Positions 58,552 through 64,000 of a stretch of 64,000 bases of DNA are shown here, piece by piece; within the stretch, counting starts at the first letter, position 1; the number at the start of each line of letters is the position of its first letter. The notes under the pieces were generated by a model that saw nothing but the letters and a program-made list of their open reading frames with translations, searched no databases and was not told the origin of the DNA. The position numbers and the translations under genes were made by a program. The stretch is from Rhypophila decipiens (Eukaryota; Ascomycota; Sordariomycetes; Sordariales; Naviculisporaceae), in NCBI GenBank assembly GCA_033297075.1, contig MU858069.1, positions 248,001-312,000 on the forward strand, read 5' to 3'.

Positions 58552-60349
58552 CAGCCTAACTCGCGTATCTACTTCAGCCACTTCAATACACCAGTTGGCT
58601 CACCGTATGTAATTAATGGGTGGGCCATCAGAGAATGGTCCTAGCATGGTGTTGGCCTCTTCCGGCACGAGCTTCGTTTTGTTCGCAGGAGCAGAGTCCG
58701 GGGGTGCGTTGACTGGCCAAGTATTCATAGACAAGCCGGTTTTGTCTTCATCTCTTTCCTATACCCCTTACTTTTAGAATGTTGTATGGCGTGAAGCCCA
58801 CAACGGGTCTCACTTCTAGACATCGGGTGGTGCAGCACACCCATTTGGACACACATGGGACACACATGAGCCCTGTGTTAGTCTTAGAGATACAGACAAA
58901 TTCCATAGATCATAAAGAATACACAGATTTAGTTCCACAGCTTCTAACTTCGGGATCTTTGCTGCCTCTATAGTTCTAAGACTACCCCCGGTTACTACTT
59001 GTGGTCAGGATTAATCAGCTACGACTGCATTCACAACCCTTTGCTAGTGGGCTAGCCGAGAAACCAGCTAACGGTATCCTTGTCGACTTGAGAAAGTGAA
59101 GCCATTCGCAGTCACTGCTCTGCTCAGAGTTCATCAATGATGAAAAGTCTAGTTACAACTACCAGCCAACGAGCCAGTGCTCAAGACGCTACGAGTTAGG
59201 GCCGAAAGGCAGCGTGTAAAGTTTATATTCGAACGTTTGTAATATCAGGTCGGCACACTAAGAGAAGTGAAGCTCCCAGCTACACCGTTGTTGACAAGCC
59301 CATCCAACAATATAGTCGGCTCCTGCCATTGAGATGCAAAACCATCGAGGGAACGCGCTTTGTCGGGTGTATGCTAATCAGTACTCTAGTCAGCCGCTAC
59401 AAAGTGATGCAAGTCAGGTTATTTCCAAGACCCCGTAAAGAACACGTCGCCATCGCGCCTACCAACGGCAGCTAATAAGTCGTTGCATACGCTTCGTCGG
59501 CCGTACGCCGATTCAGACACAACGATAACATCGCAACCATCGCCATCATTACCAGGAGCAGGGCTGGTCCGGCTAGCCACAACAGAATAGGGGCGCCTAG
59601 ATATATACAGTAACAGCAATGACGACACATCACCACCACCAACAACAACATTACACTATACCAAATATACGAATGAGGAGGTCTGGGAAAGTTGGAAACA
59701 TGGATGAAGGGGTGAGCCTGTGTTGAGGTTAACCTGCGCGTTAAAGCCACAACCGCCAACTACACCACGTCAACGATGTTCTGAATAAGAGTGACTTGGT
59801 CCTGAATCGATAGGGATTTTAAAAATTATGCCCCCGGAACTTAGTTTTGGGACCAGCTCCGCGGCTTTTGCTTTTGACGGGGTTTTCTATAAATGGAGAT
59901 TATTTGAACATTCACTTCTTTAATCCTTTGCTTTTTGGGCTACGAACTGGAACTGTGAAGGAAATACTGAAAACACAGAGCACCAAAATCATAACAACGA
60001 AGAAGGGTTCTTGGGCCAGCTTAGAGGTATACTTATAGACATACACACACATCGTGATTTTGTTGACCCCGACATCTGACCATGGAGCAATTTCCGAGGA
60101 TGGTCGGTGGACCTTTCTCACAAAAGAATACACAATATTGAACAACGATTATCCAGCAAGGTCTGGACGTGCTGTGCCATTTCAGGGCTTAAAGGCCACC
60201 ATGGGTCTTATAGCTACTTCCAAGACATCAGAGGACACCAACATGGCATTATCCAAGCTCGCGCCGTCCCCGGATAGCTAGACATATCCCATGGGCCAGA
60301 ATGAATCCGGAGATTCAGTCAATTCCCACATAGGATAGAGCGCGGCCGC
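58552..60349. other. Convergent gap between JJJ1 and ATG4, left part
   Basis: About 1.8 kb with the JJJ1 3' UTR. Composition is mixed, with AC-rich patches at 59600-59800. Frames up to 95 codons have no similarity. Nothing firm seen. Confidence 0.4.
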
Positions 60350-60547
60350 TAGAACCACCGCCCCCTGGCTAAAACCACTGTCTGGCCTTCGATCTAGGCA
60401 TTTATTCGGGCCAGCCAAGGCATTTATTCCAGCAAGTCGAGGCATCTATTCTATTAGGTATTTACCTGTAAATTTACTATGGTATTGACCTTGGGACACA
60501 GATTGAAGGCCAAGACAGTGGGTTTAGCCTGGGAGACGGTGGCCCTA
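60350..60547. mobile_element. MITE-like element with about 42-bp terminal inverted repeats and internal repeats
   Basis: The left arm begins TAGAACCACCGCCCCCTGG, with CTAAAACCACTGTCTGG and CCTTCGATCT further in; the right arm reads in reverse complement TAGGGCCACCGTCTCCCAGG, CTAAACCCACTGTCTTGG and CCTTCAATCT. TA is at both tips. Inside are three degenerate copies of an AGGCATTTATT unit spaced about 22 bp (near 60396, 60418 and 60440). No coding capacity. A related double copy of the inner unit lies at 36781-36822, though without clear arms. It lies 130 bp from the ATG4 stop, so it may be in that gene's 3' UTR. Confidence 0.72.
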
Positions 60548-60680
60548 GCCGTCGCAGGATAGTGTGTAATTGTTGAAAGATGGACCATATTTAGCATTGC
60601 CTGCCGAGCTTCCGTATGGTCCTCAACGGCCGACCATTACAATTGTTAATTGTATTATCGTTCTAGCCCACCTGGAAGGT
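60548..60680. other. 3' flank of ATG4
   Basis: Short region between the TIR element and the ATG4 stop codon, likely 3' UTR. Nothing else seen. Confidence 0.4.
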
Positions 60681-62290
60681 CTATATCTCAAGGATGGTAT
60701 CGGCATCATCATCATCGCTCAACGTCTCAACTTCATCAATGGCCTCTGCGCGTCCTGATCCCATGCCTCTCTCGGGGTCATGTGGGGAGACGGTGATGAT
60801 GGCTTTGCCCTGCACGTGTTTAACTGAACTCTTCCATGTGTCCCAGTCATCCTCATCCTTGATAAGGAACCCTATCAACATGCTCGGATCCATATCTTCG
60901 ACGTGAAGGCTTCGCAGCCTCCGAGTGTGGCAGGAGTCGACTTCTTCCTGCGTGTATTCCGCAGGATTGGCACGGTACGGTAGGGCAGGCCGAGGGTGAT
61001 GGGGATCTAGGTAGAATAGCCATTTTCCCTGAACGCCGACGAAGTAGAGTGATGACGAGGGGCGGCCACTGGTCAGACATACTAGTCAGCATACACAGCA
61101 TCGGACTAGAGAGACGAGGAAGTATCTTACCCAGCAATTCCGATCGACTGCGGCATCTGCAAGGTGGAAATGAGCGCCTCGTGATAAACACTGTTGATCT
61201 TGTCAATACCTAACCTGGTGCAGACGAGGATCAGCGTGGGTTGGAATCCTCGACCGTCGGGATTAGCAACCGCCATGAAGCTATCCTCATATACATCGGG
61301 AAGGTCTCCTGTTGAGTACACTCGTAGGGAGGTCTCGCGTTGATTTGCCAATGTCCTGCCATGTTGTAAGTAATCACGATCCTGCGGAGTGATGGGGGGT
61401 CGGATTACGGCGCCGAAACTTACTGTATACATCGTGCAGTGGCCGAAGGACCAAACCACTCCCCCGGATACTTCCCGCATGCTGCAGCGCCGTGTTTCAC
61501 AAAGCTGTGGAGAGAATATGGCGCGCGAGCGTTATCGGAGAACAAGGACAGTATGTCGCGTTCGACCTCCGGGCTCGTACCTCGCCTCCAGTCTGTAAGG
61601 CCATTCATTCATTGGGTTAGCCGCTGCTGTGACAAAAAGTACTGGACAATTACGAGTGAAGGACATACCGCGACCCAGGCGTGCTATGGTTATGGCATTC
61701 GCCAAGAGGCTCTGGCCCGATCTAATCATACACCCCCAACCTGTATCCGAAGAGAAGCCTGTATGTTCGCCAAATGATGTTTTGAGCCTCATGGAAAACG
61801 AGAGGGCGGCGGTTGCCCTGGGGTCCACCGATTTTGGGATTATTTCGAAAGAAGATCGATACGTCATCCATATTCTGGATTCGAAGTCGTCCAAGAAGGC
61901 AGGGGGCCAGCCTCCATCTTGTCCGGGCTCTTCGTAGGCCAGTGATGAATCGAAACTGCTGGCTACGGAGTCTGGAGGTGTTTCGAGGGCCAAGGGAGGG
62001 ACATCGGTTCCCTCCGTTGGCGGCGTGTTCGCGACGAGGTCTGGAGAGCCGTAGTTCTTCGTATCGAGAGTATAGGAGCAGCCAAGGCACCAGACAGGCT
62101 CGTTCGCATTACGATCATTCACGGGTTCTGGGTCCCATATCTTGTGCAGTATCCGGCGGCCGACACGACTGACCTCCGCAGCTCCAGCCACAGCTCCAGC
62201 CATGGCAACCTCCATGGCGCTCGCGATTTTCGGGGACGTGTCCGAGACGGCGGACTGCCAACTGCCGCTGCCAGGTCGTGCGGGCTTCAT
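60681..62290 (-). CDS. ATG4: Autophagy cysteine protease Atg4
   Basis: Four exons, 62290-61669, 61592-61424, 61355-61131 and 61068-60681, encode 467 residues from the first ATG. A second in-frame ATG at 62215 (MEVAMAG) matches the usual fungal start better and would give 442. The catalytic cysteine is Cys187 in DTGWGCMIRSGQ; the Asp/His pair is Asp360 and His362 in YLDPHHPRPA. The sequence DWRRGTSPEVERDI, SVGIAGG-like IGIAGGRPSSSLYFVGVQGKW and GFLIKDEDDW is typical. Atg4 trims Atg8 to expose its glycine and later cuts it from phosphatidylethanolamine. The C-terminus is very acidic (SDDDDADTILEI), as in family members with an Atg8-binding tail, but no aromatic LIR residue is present in that last stretch. 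Confidence 0.95.
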
Positions 62291-63520
62291 CTGTTTCTAT
62301 CGCTGATGTAGGTGTGTATACAAGCACCTGAACGAAGGAGGGCAGGACACCGGGTGGTGCTACAACGATTCCAGGAGTTCGAAACAGAGACACCGAGGCG
62401 GTATTTAAGTCGCGAAGATTTTCAAGACTGAAAAATTATTGAGTGTCAAGGTTTGCGCAAGCTGCTGGTTTTGACCTTCAGAGGCAGTAACTTGAGGTAA
62501 GGTTTGGGCGGGATGGGGGGTGAGGGGCAGCCTGGAGCATGTGTATGAACCCAAATTCTGGAGCGGAAGACCTAGAAAAACACGCCGAAGCACTGGACAG
62601 GAAATAAAACCGTGGAGGAGCGGGGAATTAGATTATGTTTATTTTTGAAGGGACGCGAAATGGCCCACGCCTGGGTGAGATCTATGTGTTGGAATTGTTG
62701 TTCGTGGCTACCACTTGTATCGGAACTGAAAATGAAGCTCTGCAAGACGTGTGCTCGTGGTCCTCCAGAAGGAATAAAGGAAATGAAAAGACGTGTGCTG
62801 CGTGGTCAGCAGGTCTGGCTCCACTTCACTACCTATGTCATCCGGACTGGAGCGCTGGACTGGACACCGCCTCAGACTTCCTTTGTTGCGTCAACAAGCC
62901 CGTGTGGCATCCCACCTGCCCACCTTCCCGTCAGCTACTCGAACGCAGGGGAGCATTGCGTTGTGCACATTCTAACCGAAATGGGTGCGATTTGACATAT
63001 TCTAGATCTAATTCTTTCAAATCTGTAATTATACATTAAACAAACGTGTATCCGTACAAGATGGTTTTCTGTAAGTCGGCCAAGATGCGTATCAATACAG
63101 CCCTGACCACGATGTCGTCCGTGATTGGTCCAGAAAGGTGATATCTGACAGCTGGCGCACAGCTGCCAACGAGTGGCGTTCTGGGTCGCAGTAAAACCAG
63201 GACGTCAGACGTGCACATAATCCACCAACCTCACCACTGTGTGTCACCGGTTGCCAAAACAATACATTGATTTCCTCATTTTGTCAGCGCCAGCTCTCAG
63301 GCATCTTTAGCCTGCTTCTCTATTTCATTTTTTACTGTTTATTCAGCCTGCAGTCGAATCTATTGGCAATTACTTACCTTTTGTTTCCAGGAGTACCCCA
63401 GGCCTCAAGACACAACCACAGAACTTTCCAGAGACAAAAAGCACGGTTCTCGCAATAAGCACCACACCACATTCATCTGCAGTTGATATGTCCTTCTTTC
63501 TATGTCAAAATTCTTGAATT
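62291..63520. promoter_or_regulatory. Divergent promoter region between ATG4 and the right-edge gene
   Basis: 1.2 kb shared upstream region. Two overlapping plus-strand frames of 127 and 134 codons at 62612-63039 look like chance (frames overlap each other and have no domain). T- and CT-rich sequence at 63270-63370 fits a fungal promoter. Confidence 0.45.
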
Positions 63521-64000
63521 ATGGCACCTAAGAAAGGGAAGCAGCCGCCCCGCGGCTCAAAGGTTGCCAATCTGCGGGCAGCTGCTGGCTTGACCAATGC
63601 CAGGGATTTCTCATCATCAAACCTATCGACAGTTTTTGCACAAGGTGACATCCTCTCCCTTCAACTCTCACCACTAGTATTCCCCTACAGAACTTAGTCT
63701 AACTTTCTCGCAGGTTTCACGATGAGGGACGAAGCTAGAAATACAGCTTCGCACCAGGTTTCATGGGGCCAAGATGCCAGGCTGAGACAGAAGCCCGTGT
63801 CTTTCATCAGTGCTGGTTTTACTGAGCCACTTCAAAATCTCAAGCCAGTGGAAGAGCCCGGTGAAGACACGGGCGACAACCTTGCCAGCGAGCAAGGCAT
63901 CGATGTTGGAGAGCCAAGTACCGGACAAACAACGGAGCCCCGCACCCTTGAAGTTGACCTGTCTGAGACGATCGTTAAGGTCACTCTTGGACAGGGGCCA
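63521..64000 (+). CDS. 5' part of an unidentified gene, cut by the right edge
   Basis: Exons 63521-63644 and 63714 to the window end give 137 residues and stay open at base 64000. The intron runs from GTGACA to TCGCAG and keeps the frame. The start (MAPKKGKQPPRGSKVANLRA) is basic and glycine/proline-rich; further on are GFTMRDEARNTASHQ and LRQKPVSFISAGFTEPL. The latter two resemble, from memory, the N-terminal part of fungal Sqs1 (G-patch/R3H splicing and ribosome factor), but no G-patch or R3H domain lies within the visible part, so I leave the name open. Confidence 0.7.

Noticed and set aside
62612..63039. Two overlapping plus-strand ORFs of 127 and 134 codons
   Set aside because: They occupy the same bases in different frames, have no similarity and sit in the ATG4 promoter region.

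Overview
The window is nuclear DNA from a filamentous ascomycete (Pezizomycotina, probably Sordariomycetes). The evidence is one-gene-per-transcript layout, many short GT-AG introns (mostly 45-200 nt) with CTAAC/CTGAC-type branch sites, a fungal Zn(2)Cys(6) transcription factor, fungal-type ATG4, ATG9 and LRO1 proteins, and small TIR elements with TA target duplications. The species cannot be named from the sequence alone. I see no tRNA, rRNA, CRISPR array or autonomous transposon.

I rebuilt 23 protein genes, 22 complete and one cut by the right edge, by joining exons on frame and splice signals. Left part (1-16 kb): a small tail-rich membrane protein (+), a Zn2Cys6 regulator (-), exportin-5/MSN5 (-), DPH7 of diphthamide synthesis (-), a DUF1917 protein (+) and NAA30 N-acetyltransferase (-). 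Middle (16-47 kb): LRO1 acyltransferase (+), an LDB17/Dip1 Arp2/3 activator (+), mitoribosomal uS17m (+), a Sap1/Yta6-like AAA ATPase (-), COG6 (-), ATG9 (+), a mitoferrin carrier (+), an ER P58IPK-like J-protein (-), GAR1 (+), a DHA2 major-facilitator transporter (-) and an SLM1-like PH protein (-). Right part (49-64 kb): EMG1 (+), cystathionine gamma-synthase (+), an SPX-RING protein (-), JJJ1 (+), ATG4 (-) and the start of an unnamed gene (+).

This is mostly conserved housekeeping sequence and not a cluster. Several genes still touch the same processes. EMG1, GAR1 and JJJ1 act in ribosome biogenesis, DPH7 modifies elongation factor 2, ATG9 and ATG4 act in autophagy, COG6 in Golgi transport, and SLM1 and LDB17 at the plasma membrane and cortical actin. 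No operon-like logic is evident. Neighbours are arranged as divergent pairs with shared promoters or convergent pairs with short 3' gaps.

The non-genic sequence is more variable. It holds three unrelated short TIR elements that look like MITEs (10671-10878, 19401-19579, 60350-60547), an AT-rich, TpA-rich tract that looks like RIP-decayed DNA (about 18640-19160), and a long 3.1 kb gap (46579-49657) with no recognisable gene. I found no convincing new multi-gene system. The best leads are the three TIR elements, a 33-nt intron-like insertion in the transporter gene, and gene models with frame-neutral or unusual introns.
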